From assembly GCF_044360475.1 (NCBI RefSeq), contig NZ_CP043494.1:7440001-7504000 (forward strand): 64,000 nt of DNA, read 5' to 3'. Below are positions 7,519-15,849 of the stretch, piece by piece. Position 1 is the first letter of the stretch, and the number at the start of each line of letters is the position of its first letter. A program made the position numbers and the translations under genes. The notes beneath the pieces were generated by a model. The model saw only the letters and a list, made by a program, of their open reading frames with translations. It did no database searches and was not told where the DNA came from. This DNA is from Archangium minus (lineage in GTDB: Bacteria; Myxococcota; Myxococcia; Myxococcales; Myxococcaceae).

Positions 7519-7538
7519 GGCCTCCTCACCAGGAGGCC
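7519..7538. terminator. bidirectional hairpin between convergent genes
   Basis: A perfect 8-bp stem, GGCCTCCT (7519-7526) with AGGAGGCC (7531-7538) and a 4-nt loop, lies between the response regulator stop and the stop of the convergent gene, overlapping the latter's TGA. No T-run on either side. Confidence 0.5.
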
Positions 7539-9121
7539 GTGACGCCCGCGAGGATGCTGGAGAAGGTGTCCTGGGCCACGCCTCCGGCCGTCCAGCCGCG
7601 CCGGGTGCCCTGCCCCTCGAAGCGGTCCACGTAGTGCTCCAGCCGGAAGCGCGCGGAGTAACCGAAGGGGCCCCAGATGTCGCCCACCACGCCCAGCTCC
7701 GCCGCCCAGCCGAGAGTCGATACCGACGTGCCGTAGTCGCGCACCTCGGAGATCAGCGAGCCGTCCTCATTGCCGCCAATCGACTGTCCGGGGGTTGGCA
7801 GCAGGAAAAACTGGCCCGAGCCCACGATACGCACCGAGCCCATCAGCGGCACCGACGCGTCCAGCGCCACCGCCGGGTAGAAGCGGTGCGTCACCGGTAG
7901 CGGCGACTCCACCGCCTCGTCCACGTCGAACTCCCGGCCGCGTGCCCCCAGCCGCAACCCCGCATAGCCCCACTGCGGCGTTCCCTGCTTCCCCAGGTCG
8001 AAGAAGTAGCGGTAGGCGAGCATGGCCTCGTAGGCCGTGTCCGTCGCGTACACCACGCGCTCGGGCGTCGGGCCCACGGGCGTCGACACCGTCACCGTCG
8101 TCCGCGCGAAGCTGCGCTGGTAGCCCAGTGTGAGCCCCACGCCTCGCACCAACGACGGCCAATGCGACAGGGGAAACACCTCCGCCTCCACCGCGAGCCC
8201 CGCGTACGGCGCATTCGAGGTGAAGTCCGCGATGTCTCCCACCTGCTGATCCTCGGGCAGCGCGTCGTACTGGGCGCACGACGCCACGCCCGGCCGCGCG
8301 CAGTACTTGCGCCATGCCACCGCCGCCCCGAGCAACACCCGCGCCCTCGACGGGAACTGGCCCCGCTCCGGCGCCTCCTCCGCCTTCGAGGCCTGAGCAT
8401 CCTCGGCCAGGGGGAAGCCTCCTCCGCTGCCCGCGAACTCCGGGGTGTAGGTGTGCGACTCGTCGTCCAGCGCCACCCACCTGGCGGCAAGCTTCGCCTC
8501 GGAGGCGCGAGGTGCCCGGGCCAACGGCTCCTCGGCAACAGGCGCCGGCTTCGGCTCCTCCTTCTGCGGTTCGACCCGGGCCACTACGGGAAGCTCGGGC
8601 GCCGGCTGCGCCGCCTTGGGCTCGGCGACCTTGGGCTCAGGTGGTGACTCGGGCGGGGCCTGCTTCGCCGCCTTCAGCGCCCCGGCCACGGCCAGGGCGA
8701 GCTTCTTCGCCTCCTGGGGCGGGAGCAGCCCTTTCTTGAGCGGGTAGCGCTCGGACCATAGCTCCCGGCCATCCTTCGCGATGAGGCGGGCGTTGAAGGC
8801 GTCACGCGTCACCGAGCCCGTGAGGACGGCATCCACCTTGAGCTTCGGCGCCAGGCGGGACATCGCCTCGGGGCCCACCATGGCGGGGCCCTTCAGTCCC
8901 AACTTCCCGGCCGCCATTCCCCACGCCGCGGGCGGCGCCACCTGCACCTTGCGCGTCTTGCGCAGCGCCGCCGTCACCTGCGCTCGGAGCCGATAGCTCT
9001 TGTCTCCTTCGAGCGTCGAGACGGCAACGCGCTCGGCGAGCGCCACCTGTGAGGTGAGCATCAGGGCCAGGGCCAATGCCGCGCCGCCCCATCGACACAT
9101 CCAGCGTCCGGAGGCCTTCAT
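7526..9121 (-). CDS. secreted protein with Pro-rich linker and C-terminal barrel-like domain, hypothetical
   Basis: 531 aa. A Sec signal peptide (~1-29, ending QVALAE) precedes a ~115-residue domain (VAVSTLEGDKSYRLRAQV .. DAVLTGSVTRDAFNARLIAKDGRELW) resembling the periplasmic 'FlgO/TolB-N-like' domains that estimate parameter values in myxobacterial proteins. Then comes a Pro/Glu/Ala/Lys linker (~150-205). The C-terminal ~280 residues have alternating strands typical of an outer-membrane barrel, ending in a short hydrophobic strand with a Trp (GVTASW). A link between the periplasmic and outer-membrane parts is inferred from this layout. Function unknown. Confidence 0.55.
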   Translation of the reverse strand: MKASGRWMCRWGGAALALALMLTSQVALAERVAVSTLEGDKSYRLRAQVTAALRKTRKVQVAPPAAWGMAAGKLGLKGPAMVGPEAMSRLAPKLKVDAVLTGSVTRDAFNARLIAKDGRELWSERYPLKKGLLPPQEAKKLALAVAGALKAAKQAPPESPPEPKVAEPKAAQPAPELPVVARVEPQKEEPKPAPVAEEPLARAPRASEAKLAARWVALDDESHTYTPEFAGSGGGFPLAEDAQASKAEEAPERGQFPSRARVLLGAAVAWRKYCARPGVASCAQYDALPEDQQVGDIADFTSNAPYAGLAVEAEVFPLSHWPSLVRGVGLTLGYQRSFARTTVTVSTPVGPTPERVVYATDTAYEAMLAYRYFFDLGKQGTPQWGYAGLRLGARGREFDVDEAVESPLPVTHRFYPAVALDASVPLMGSVRIVGSGQFFLLPTPGQSIGGNEDGSLISEVRDYGTSVSTLGWAAELGVVGDIWGPFGYSARFRLEHYVDRFEGQGTRRGWTAGGVAQDTFSSILAGVTASW

Positions 9122-9177
9122 GGATGCCCGGCAGCCTCACCCAGCGCGCGGGCCCTTGTCCAGACTCGAGAGCGTCG

Positions 9178-10329
9178 TCAGCCCTCGACGACCGAGGGCG
9201 TGGGACCGACCACCGACTGCGATGCAACGACGGGCGCGGGGACCGACAGGGACGGAGGCTCGGAGTCCGACGTCAGCACCACGGGCTGAAGCTTCAGGAA
9301 GTCGCGCCGGTAGATACGCACCATGGCCATGAAGAGGGACGCGATGAGCGGCCCCACCAGCAGCCCCATCATCCCGAACACCGCCAGCCCGCCGAACATG
9401 GACAAGAAGACGAGCAGCGGGTGGAGCGCCATCCGCGAGCCACACAGCTTCGGCCGAATGACGTTGTCGATGCTGCCCACCACGAAGGCACCCCAGGCCA
9501 ACAGGAAGACGCCCTCGTTCACCTTGCCGGCCAGCAGCAGCACCACGCCAATGGGCCCCCAGACGAGCGCCGTGCCCCCCACCGGCACCATCGCCACCAG
9601 CACCATCGCCGCGCCCCACACCCCCGCGTGCGGCACCTTCGCCAGCATCAGCCCCACCAGCCCCAGCGCCCCCTGCACCAGCGCGGTGATGGTGTTGCCG
9701 TAGATGATGGCGTGCGCCACGTCGGTGAACTCCTGCGCGAACGCCTGGATGTAGCGCTTGTCCAGCGGGATGAGCTGCGTGGCCTCGGCCCACAGACGAC
9801 GGCCATCCAGGAAGAAGTAGTACATGGCCACCGTCATCAGGAACAGATCGATGATCAGCTCCGTGCCGGCCCCCAAGAGCCCGCTGAGCACCGAGGCCCC
9901 ACTCGCCATGGCCCCCACCAGCGCCTGCTCCGTCTGCGAGCCCTCCAGGTTCGCCGGCACATAGCGCCGCAGCCCGCGCGGCAGGTTCGTGGCGAGCAGC
10001 TGCCGCAGATCCACCGTGTCGAGCAGATCCTGGCCGTGCTCCATCATCCCCAACACCTCGCGCACCACCAGCCACCCCACCAGCGCCAGCGGCGCCAGGA
10101 TGAGCAGGAAGATGGCCAGCGTGGACAGGCCTGCGCACAGCGAGGGCCAGGCCCTCAGCCGGGTGCGGAACAGGAGATCCTGAAGCGGCAGGAACAGCAC
10201 CACCAGGAAGCCTCCCAGCAGCACCGGCATCAGGAAGGGAAGAAGAATCCTCGAAAAGAGGATCAACGCCAGGGCGAACAGCCCGGCGAAGATAAGATTG
10301 GACCACCGCTTGGTGTCGAAACCCGTCAC
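9178..10329 (-). CDS. AI-2E family transporter (PerM/TqsA-like)
   Basis: 383 aa from GTG 10329; the frame also opens at GTG 10413. The pattern is that of the AI-2E exporter family: two N-terminal helices (SNLIFAGLFALALILFSRIL), a long soluble loop, then the conserved core with YYFFLDGRRLW, ANLEGSQ, ITALVQGALG, GTALVWGPIGVVLL and the C-terminal GLLVGPLIASLFMAMV. Members export AI-2 or small molecules or act as antiporters; the substrate here is unknown. GTG 10329 begins at VTGFDTKRW right after GGGGTGGGG, and it leaves an inverted repeat (10370-10392) upstream rather than inside the gene. Confidence 0.8.
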   Translation of the reverse strand: MTGFDTKRWSNLIFAGLFALALILFSRILLPFLMPVLLGGFLVVLFLPLQDLLFRTRLRAWPSLCAGLSTLAIFLLILAPLALVGWLVVREVLGMMEHGQDLLDTVDLRQLLATNLPRGLRRYVPANLEGSQTEQALVGAMASGASVLSGLLGAGTELIIDLFLMTVAMYYFFLDGRRLWAEATQLIPLDKRYIQAFAQEFTDVAHAIIYGNTITALVQGALGLVGLMLAKVPHAGVWGAAMVLVAMVPVGGTALVWGPIGVVLLLAGKVNEGVFLLAWGAFVVGSIDNVIRPKLCGSRMALHPLLVFLSMFGGLAVFGMMGLLVGPLIASLFMAMVRIYRRDFLKLQPVVLTSDSEPPSLSVPAPVVASQSVVGPTPSVVEG

Positions 10330-10369
10330 GTCCCCACCCCCACCCCACCACCGCACGCCCGCCCAGGAC

Positions 10370-10392
10370 GTGACAAAACGTAGGAATGTCAC
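10370..10392. promoter_or_regulatory. inverted repeat GTGACA-N11-TGTCAC between divergent genes
   Basis: Perfect 6-bp arms at 10370-10375 and 10387-10392 lie between the divergent AI-2E transporter gene and a lipoprotein gene. The size and symmetry suit a dimeric repressor or activator site. No cognate regulator is next to it. Confidence 0.4.
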
Positions 10393-10436
10393 TTCCTCGC
10401 GGGAAGCCCGCACACTCTCACCCAGGTAGACGATCC

Positions 10437-10955
10437 ATGACTTCTGGACGCTTCCGGTTCCCCACCTTCTCCCTCATCACATTGGGAGCCCTGATGCTGA
10501 CCGCCTCCGCCTGTGACGGAGGCTCCTCACAAGGATGCACCCAGTGCCCTCCTATCGAGGGGCGCTACACGCTGGAGCTCGACCCAGGGACGACGCCTGC
10601 GTCCTGCAGTGGAGTGTCGGTGGTGCTGCCCAAGGGTCCGATCGAGGTGAGCCAACAGGGCAGCAACGTGACCGCCACGCTGGACGGGCTGACGCTCCGC
10701 GGCACGCTCTACTCAACAAACGACTTCAACCTGATGGGCTTCGGAACCAGCCAGATGGATGGGGGCACCGGCCAGATGGATGGGGGGACCAGCGGGCCCG
10801 AGTCGGCGAGCCTCACGGGGAGCTACGTCCCGGCGGTCGGGGACGGCGGCGTACCCAGGCTGGAGGGGGACTGGCAGGGGAACTTCTCGAGCACCTCGTC
10901 CGGAACGACCCGGCGATGCTCGGTGACCCGCCCCTTCACGGCGACCCGCCAATAA
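10437..10955 (+). CDS. lipoprotein, hypothetical
   Basis: 172 aa. A signal peptide with a lipobox (LTASAC) is followed by a Gly/Ser stretch and CTQCPP, so the mature protein has a lipidated Cys plus further cysteines. Two perfect heptads, QMDGGTG and QMDGGTS, come from a 21-bp tandem repeat at 10750-10790 and may bind cations through their Asp residues, an inference only. The remainder is a small beta-rich domain (VTATLDGLTLRGTLYSTND). ATG 10437 is chosen because the signal peptide begins there. Family not recognised. Confidence 0.6.
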   Translation: MTSGRFRFPTFSLITLGALMLTASACDGGSSQGCTQCPPIEGRYTLELDPGTTPASCSGVSVVLPKGPIEVSQQGSNVTATLDGLTLRGTLYSTNDFNLMGFGTSQMDGGTGQMDGGTSGPESASLTGSYVPAVGDGGVPRLEGDWQGNFSSTSSGTTRRCSVTRPFTATRQ

Positions 10956-11006
10956 GCAAGCGGGCGTGCTCGGGCGGAGCGGGTCCGACGAGGCAAGCAG
11001 CGAGAG

Positions 11007-11117
11007 CTACTTCTTCTCGCCCTCGGCCGCCTTCGCCGCCTTGCGCTTGAACTGGCGCTTCCACTTCTGACGGATCTTGTGCTGAACGCGGCGGTGCTTG
11101 CTCTTGCTGCGGGCCAT
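11007..11117 (-). CDS. very small basic protein, 36 aa
   Basis: ATG 11117 follows AGGAGAC, a good Shine-Dalgarno. The sequence begins MARSKSKHRRVQHKIRQKW and continues with Lys/Arg-rich residues to KKAAKAAEGEKK-like ends. About half of the residues are Lys, Arg or His. Such peptides are usually ribosome- or nucleic-acid-associated, but this one is not recognised as a known ribosomal protein. It lies 40 bp past the P1 peptidase start-side operon end (stop 11158) on the same strand, so it may be the second gene of that transcript. Confidence 0.55.
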   Translation of the reverse strand: MARSKSKHRRVQHKIRQKWKRQFKRKAAKAAEGEKK

Positions 11118-11157
11118 GTAGGTGTCTCCTGATGCAGGTAGGACAGACGAAAGGCGC

Positions 11158-12492
11158 CTAAGTACCAGAACTTCCCCCGGAAGAGGAGTCCTCGATGTCG
11201 TCCGGGGCGGGACGTGTAGGGTAAGGGATGCCTTCTGCCCCACGGACCTCGGTAGGGAGCACCTTCCCGGCTGTCACCTCCCCCTCCTTGTCCACGTCCG
11301 CCGGCTTCTCCCGGGCCACCGGAGCGCTCGTCTGCTGGGGGCGCTTCTTCACCGAGGCGAAGATGGGCCGGCAGGCGTCCACGAAGCGCCGCACCTCGTC
11401 CAGCGGCAGCGCCGGGACGAAGTTGTCGTTCACCCCCTTCATGGAGGTGGCCATGCACATGGAGTTGAGGATGGCCTCCTCCGTGGCCTCCATCACCGCC
11501 TCGTAGAGGGGGTCCAGCCGCTGATCCAGGAGGATCTTCAGCTTGTAGACCATCTTCTGGGTGCGCCGCGGGATGATGTTGGCCGTGGAGAAGCCCACGA
11601 CGATCTCTCCCGAGCCGTGTGCCGCGTAGCTGCCCACCCTGCCGATGCCCAGCGCCACGCGCTTGCACAGGCGGTTGATCTGATGGCTGAGCAACGGTGC
11701 ATCCGTGGCCACCACCGCGATGATGGAGCCGTACGTCTGCCCGCGCCGGGGCGTGTCCTTGAACTTCTCCGCGAGCACCTCGCCCACCGGCAGGCCGCCC
11801 ACGCGCAGGTTGTGCATCTTCCCGAAGTTGGACATCACCAGCACGCCCAGGGTGTACCCGCCCAGCGCCTCGGGGAGCTTGCGCGAGGAGGTGCCAATGC
11901 CTCCCTTGAAGTCGCACGTCACCATGCCCGTGCCGCCCCCCACGTTGCCCTCGGCCACTGGGCCGTCCGAGGCATTGCTGATGGCCTCGAAGACGTGCTC
12001 GGCGCGCACGTGCCGGCCGGCGATGTCGTTGAGGTAGCTGTCGTCGCACTCGCCGACGATGGGGATGATGACGTCGTGCTCGTCACCGATGCCCGGGTAC
12101 TTCTCCACCATGTGGCGGGCCACCGCGTCGGACACCGCGCCCACGGACATGGTGTTGGTGAGGAGCATGGGCGTCTCCACCAGGCCCCACTCCATGAGCT
12201 GCGTCATGCCGGCCACCTCTCCGGCTCCGTTGAGCACGAAGCCTCCGCCGTTCATGCGCTCCATGAAGATGTTGCCCCGGTTGGGCAGGATGGCGGTGAC
12301 GCCGGTGCGCACGGGCCCGTGGCCGGGCCGCAGCGGCCCCTCGCCCCGGATGATGGTGCTGTGCCCGACGAGCACTCCCTCCACGTCGGTGATGGCGTTG
12401 TGCCGGCCTGTCTTGAAGCGGCCCAGTGGGATGCCGAGCTCCCGGGCTCGGACTCGCTTCTCGGTGGGCTCGGTCTCGGGTGGGTTGGCCAT
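11158..12492 (-). CDS. P1 family peptidase (DmpA/BapA, MEROPS S58)
   Basis: 444 aa. This family cleaves itself ahead of a nucleophilic Ser to give two chains and acts as an L-aminopeptidase/D-amidase. Recognisable elements are ITDVEGVLVGH, TAILPNRGN, NGAGEVAGM, the EGNVGGGTGM loop, and the self-cleavage site GGIGTSSRKL (residues 198-206), where Ser202 or Ser203 would be the new N-terminal nucleophile. The C-terminal ~55 residues (after FASVKKRPQQ) are Pro/Glu/Ser-rich and extra to the family core. No signal peptide, so probably cytoplasmic. The TetR gene is 33 bp upstream on the same strand. Confidence 0.85.
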   Translation of the reverse strand: MANPPETEPTEKRVRARELGIPLGRFKTGRHNAITDVEGVLVGHSTIIRGEGPLRPGHGPVRTGVTAILPNRGNIFMERMNGGGFVLNGAGEVAGMTQLMEWGLVETPMLLTNTMSVGAVSDAVARHMVEKYPGIGDEHDVIIPIVGECDDSYLNDIAGRHVRAEHVFEAISNASDGPVAEGNVGGGTGMVTCDFKGGIGTSSRKLPEALGGYTLGVLVMSNFGKMHNLRVGGLPVGEVLAEKFKDTPRRGQTYGSIIAVVATDAPLLSHQINRLCKRVALGIGRVGSYAAHGSGEIVVGFSTANIIPRRTQKMVYKLKILLDQRLDPLYEAVMEATEEAILNSMCMATSMKGVNDNFVPALPLDEVRRFVDACRPIFASVKKRPQQTSAPVAREKPADVDKEGEVTAGKVLPTEVRGAEGIPYPTRPAPDDIEDSSSGGSSGT

Positions 12493-12524
12493 GGGTGCTC
12501 AAACTAGCCGAGACTCACCTCCGG

Positions 12525-13172
12525 TCAATCGCTCGTTGCGCGCACCAGCCCTTGCAGCAACACACGCGTGTGCGCCTCGGCCAGCGCCTCCGCCTGCGCG
12601 ACGGTGGTGACGCCCGCGAACTCCAGCTTCCGGTCCACCAGCAGCGAGCCCAGCCCGTGCACCATGGACCAGCACGCCAACGCGAGCACCTGGGGCTCGC
12701 CCTCGCGGAACACGCCGGCCCGCAGGCCCTCGTTGATGGAGTCCACCAGCAGACCAAATGCATCGGTGTCCCCACCGGGCGGGCCCAGTTGCGGCGGCTG
12801 GGTGAAGTGCGGCCCGAACATCACCCGGAAGTGCGAGGGGTGCTCCATGGCGAAGAGCACATAGGCCACGCCGCAGGCACGCAGCCGCCCCTCGGGGGTC
12901 GTCTCCCGAGCCATGCGCTCCTTCATGCGGGCCGTCATGACGCGGAAGCCCTCCTCGGCCACCGCCACCAGCAGCGCCTCCTTGTCCGCAAAATGACGGT
13001 ACGGCGCCGCGTGCGTCACCCCCGCCCGCCGGGCCACCTCGCGCAGGGACAAAGCCCCGAAGCCTTCCTCAGAGATGAGCGCCAGCGAGGCGTCCAACAG
13101 CGCCCGGCGCAGATCGCCGTGGTGGTAGTGGGGCTTGTCCGCCGTCTTCTTCCGGGTACCTCGGGTGGCCAT
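12525..13172 (-). CDS. TetR-family regulator with WHG domain
   Basis: 215 aa from ATG 13172 (GAGGAGGG just upstream); a TTG at 13190 is less likely. The N-terminal HTH reads RRALLDASLALISEEGFGALSLREVARRAGVTHAAPYRHFADKEALLVAVAEEGF. The C-terminal part carries YVLFAMEHPSHFRVMF and ACWSMVHGLGSLL, the WHG signature. It is divergent from a carotenoid oxygenase gene, with a palindrome between them, so it likely represses itself and that neighbour. It could also co-regulate the downstream P1 peptidase (33 bp gap). The ligand is unknown. Confidence 0.85.
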   Translation of the reverse strand: MATRGTRKKTADKPHYHHGDLRRALLDASLALISEEGFGALSLREVARRAGVTHAAPYRHFADKEALLVAVAEEGFRVMTARMKERMARETTPEGRLRACGVAYVLFAMEHPSHFRVMFGPHFTQPPQLGPPGGDTDAFGLLVDSINEGLRAGVFREGEPQVLALACWSMVHGLGSLLVDRKLEFAGVTTVAQAEALAEAHTRVLLQGLVRATSD

Positions 13173-13219
13173 GCCGCCCTCCTCGCTCAACGGGCATTCG
13201 CGCGCAAGATGTAATCGCC

Positions 13220-13238
13220 GTCAACTTCAAATGTTGAC
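13220..13238. promoter_or_regulatory. TetR operator candidate
   Basis: An inverted repeat GTCAAC-N7-GTTGAC lies between the divergent TetR and carotenoid oxygenase genes, 48 bp from the TetR start. The right arm overlaps the TTGACA of the candidate -35 box, so binding would block transcription of the oxygenase gene. Confidence 0.5.
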
Positions 13239-13262
13239 ATCGGAAACTTTGATATCTACATC
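13234..13262 (+). promoter_or_regulatory. candidate promoter for the carotenoid oxygenase gene
   Basis: TTGACA (13234-13239, consensus) is followed after 17 bp by TACATC (13257-13262, 3/6). The leader would be about 48 nt, with GGAGG before ATG 13317. Confidence 0.4.
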
Positions 13263-13316
13263 TCATCATGGACAGGGGAGCCACCCAGGGGCGGCCCGAA
13301 CCGGAGGACACACGAG

Positions 13317-14753
13317 ATGACGAGCACGGCGACGAAGCTTTCCCCTCCCGAGCAGCCCGGCTGGCGCGGGGCCTTCCGTGACTTCACGCGGGACCACGGC
13401 TTCCAGCCGCTCCGGGTGGAGGGGAAGCTGCCGGAGGATCTGCGGGGCACGCTGATGCGGGTGGGCCCGGTGAGCTTCGGGGTGGGCACGCAGCGTTACG
13501 GGCACTGGTTCGACGGAGACGGCGGCATCCTGGCGGTGCGCTTTGACGGAAGCAGCGCGCAAGGGGCGGCACGGCGGATCGAGACGCAGAGCATCCTGGC
13601 CGAGCGCGAGGCAGGCAGAATCACCCACAGCAACTACGGCACGAGCATCCCCCTGTTGACGAAGCTGACGGGGCGCGGCGGGAAGAAGAACGCGGCGAAC
13701 ACGTCGGTGATGGCGTGGAACGGGCGGATCTTCGCGCTGTTCGAGGGGAGCGTGCCCACGGAGCTCTCCCCGGAGGACTTGCGCGTCCTGGGCGAGACGA
13801 ACCTGGGCGTCATCGTGAGCAACTTCTCCGCGCATCCGCACCGGGTGCCTTCGCGCAAGGCGACATACAACTTCGGCATGCGGTTCGGCCGCGTCACCAC
13901 CCTGGAGCTGTACGAGATGCCGGACGGCGGGGCCGTGAAGCACCTGGGCCAGGTGCCACTGCCCGGGCCGACGATGATCCACGACTACATCGTCACCGAG
14001 CGCCATCTGATCTTCTTCGTGACGCCGCTGCGGCTGAAGGTCTTCCGGATGCTGCTAGGGCTGGGGGCGTACTCGGAGAACCTGGAGTGGCGGCCGGAGC
14101 TGGGGTCGGAAGTCCTGGTCATCCCCATCGACGACTTGGCGAACCCGGTGCGCATCGAGGCGGAGCCCTTCTTCACGTGGCACTTCGCCAATGCGTACGA
14201 GCAGCAGGACGGGCGCCTCGTGGTGGACTACGTGCGCTTCCCGGACTTCGGCATCAACACGTGGCTGCGCGAGCTGCCGCGCGGAGTGCCCTCGTCCAAT
14301 GTGGGAGGCCGGCTGCACCGGGCGACGGTGGACCTGAAGGAGCGCACCTTCCGCACCGAGGAGCGCTCAGCGGTGTCCTGCGAGTTCCCCCGCGTGTCGC
14401 CCTGGGTGCAGGCGCGCGAGCATCGTTACCTCTACCAGGCGGTGCACTCGGGGCCAGCGGCGCTGAGCGGCCCATTCGACGCGCTGGCGAAGGTGGACAT
14501 GACGACGGGCCGGGAGGAGCGCTTCGGGCTCGGCGGGGAGCCGTACGCCACGGAGCCGGTGTTCGTACCGCGAGCGGGAGCCACGCAGGAGGACGACGGC
14601 TACGTGCTGACGCAGGTGTACGATGCGCCGAGCGACCTCACGTACGTGGCGGTGCTGGACGCGCGCAACCCCGGGGCGGAGCCGCTGGCCAAGGCGTGGT
14701 TCGAGCACTCCTTCCCCATCACCTTCCACGGCGGCTTCATGCCAGCGAAGTGA
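13317..14753 (+). CDS. carotenoid oxygenase (RPE65/CCD family)
   Basis: 478 aa. Members cleave double bonds of carotenoids, apocarotenoids or stilbenes with a ferrous iron held by four histidines. Candidate ligand-bearing stretches are FSAHPHRVPSRKATYNFG, IHDYIVTERHLIFF, FTWHFANAYE and the C-terminal FHGGFMP. The N-terminal LPEDLRGTLMRVGP and GHWFDGDGGILAV are typical. No signal peptide. ATG 13317 follows GGAGG by 9 bp. Its divergent TetR neighbour is probably its regulator. The natural substrate cannot be told; myxobacteria make carotenoids, but the carotenoid genes are not in this window. Confidence 0.85.
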   Translation: MTSTATKLSPPEQPGWRGAFRDFTRDHGFQPLRVEGKLPEDLRGTLMRVGPVSFGVGTQRYGHWFDGDGGILAVRFDGSSAQGAARRIETQSILAEREAGRITHSNYGTSIPLLTKLTGRGGKKNAANTSVMAWNGRIFALFEGSVPTELSPEDLRVLGETNLGVIVSNFSAHPHRVPSRKATYNFGMRFGRVTTLELYEMPDGGAVKHLGQVPLPGPTMIHDYIVTERHLIFFVTPLRLKVFRMLLGLGAYSENLEWRPELGSEVLVIPIDDLANPVRIEAEPFFTWHFANAYEQQDGRLVVDYVRFPDFGINTWLRELPRGVPSSNVGGRLHRATVDLKERTFRTEERSAVSCEFPRVSPWVQAREHRYLYQAVHSGPAALSGPFDALAKVDMTTGREERFGLGGEPYATEPVFVPRAGATQEDDGYVLTQVYDAPSDLTYVAVLDARNPGAEPLAKAWFEHSFPITFHGGFMPAK

Positions 14754-14781
14754 GCCCCTCCCCGCTGGGAAACCTAGACGC

Positions 14782-15726
14782 TCACCGAGAGAGGGTCGCC
14801 AGCCCTTCCCGGTACGTCGGATACACGGGCCGCCAGTTGAGCTCGCGCCGGGCCCTGGCATTGGAGACGGCAAACCGGCTCGTGAGGCTGATGGCGGCAT
14901 AGGGGCTCGCCAGCCGGGCCAGCCAGAGAGGGAGCCGGAAGGGGCTCGGCGCGCCGAGCACTCGCGCGGCGTGGTTCAGGTAATCACGCCACGTCACCGG
15001 CTCGTCATCGACGATGTTGTAGACCGCGCCGGACCTGCCCCGCTCGATGGCCGCCAGCGTCGCCTCGGCAGCGTCGTTGACGTGGATCCACGACCAGACC
15101 CCGCTCCCCTCTCCGATCAACGGCATCCGTCGCTTCTTCATCATCGCGACCATGCCTTCGGTGGAGCCCGCGCCAGCGCCGTAGATGAAGCCAAAACGGA
15201 GGACCACGCCCTCCAACCGCCCAGAGCGAGCGGCCGACAGCACCGTCTCCTCGAGCGCCAGACCGGCATCGATGGTCGGCTGCAGCCACGGGCGGGGCGA
15301 CGTCCGGGCTACCGGCGCCTCCTCGGTCAGGAGCGTGGAGCCGTGGTCTCCATACCCATAGACGAGCACGATGGACTCGGCCACGAGCCGCCGCGCTCCG
15401 GCCGATATGGCCGCCTCAACGAGGTTCTTCGTCCCTTCGATGCGCAGCCGGTTGGTGGCCACGAGATCCGCCGGGCGTACGGGACCCAGCTTCGGGAGGG
15501 CCGTGAGCAGATGCACAACGACATCGGGCTTGGCCTCGCGGAGCACCGCCCCGAGCCGCTCGCGATTGAAGACATCGGCCACCACCGCCGTGGCGCTCAG
15601 CCCTTCCAAGAGCGACCGCTTCGACTCGCTCCGAGTCATTCCCGTCACGTGATGGCCAGCAGCCACCAGATGCTTCACCAGTGGAACTCCCATGGCGCCA
15701 GTGGCCCCGGCGACGAAGATGCGCAT
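14782..15726 (-). CDS. NAD-dependent epimerase/dehydratase family protein (extended SDR)
   Basis: 314 aa from ATG 15726, where the Rossmann strand begins (MRIFVAGATGAMG, the GxxGxxG motif). VVVHLLTALPK and a YGYGD stretch (in place of YxxxK) follow, then LRFGFIYGAG and WSWIHVNDAAEAT. The usual active-site Tyr/Lys pair is not obvious, which is common in atypical extended SDRs. Upstream in-frame ATGs (15741, 15783) would add a hydrophobic, non-family tail. It is divergent from the acyl-CoA dehydrogenase-like gene. Substrate unknown. Confidence 0.75.
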   Translation of the reverse strand: MRIFVAGATGAMGVPLVKHLVAAGHHVTGMTRSESKRSLLEGLSATAVVADVFNRERLGAVLREAKPDVVVHLLTALPKLGPVRPADLVATNRLRIEGTKNLVEAAISAGARRLVAESIVLVYGYGDHGSTLLTEEAPVARTSPRPWLQPTIDAGLALEETVLSAARSGRLEGVVLRFGFIYGAGAGSTEGMVAMMKKRRMPLIGEGSGVWSWIHVNDAAEATLAAIERGRSGAVYNIVDDEPVTWRDYLNHAARVLGAPSPFRLPLWLARLASPYAAISLTSRFAVSNARARRELNWRPVYPTYREGLATLSR

Positions 15727-15849
15727 GCCGTGTCCCCCCATGGGGAACACTGGAAAAAGAGGCGCCTCATCGCAACACGTCACGTGCCGGGCTGTTCACC
15801 CGCGAGACTCTGCTAGCGAGCCCGGTTCCAAGCCCCGTACGCTCTCCAC

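Noticed and set aside
9076..10383. 435-aa plus-strand open frame rich in His and Gln
   Set aside because: Antisense to the AI-2E transporter gene; the composition (QH repeats) comes from reading GC-rich codons on the other strand.
11158..12507. 461-aa plus-strand frame (11122-12507)
   Set aside because: Antisense to the P1 peptidase gene and without a recognisable domain or start signal.
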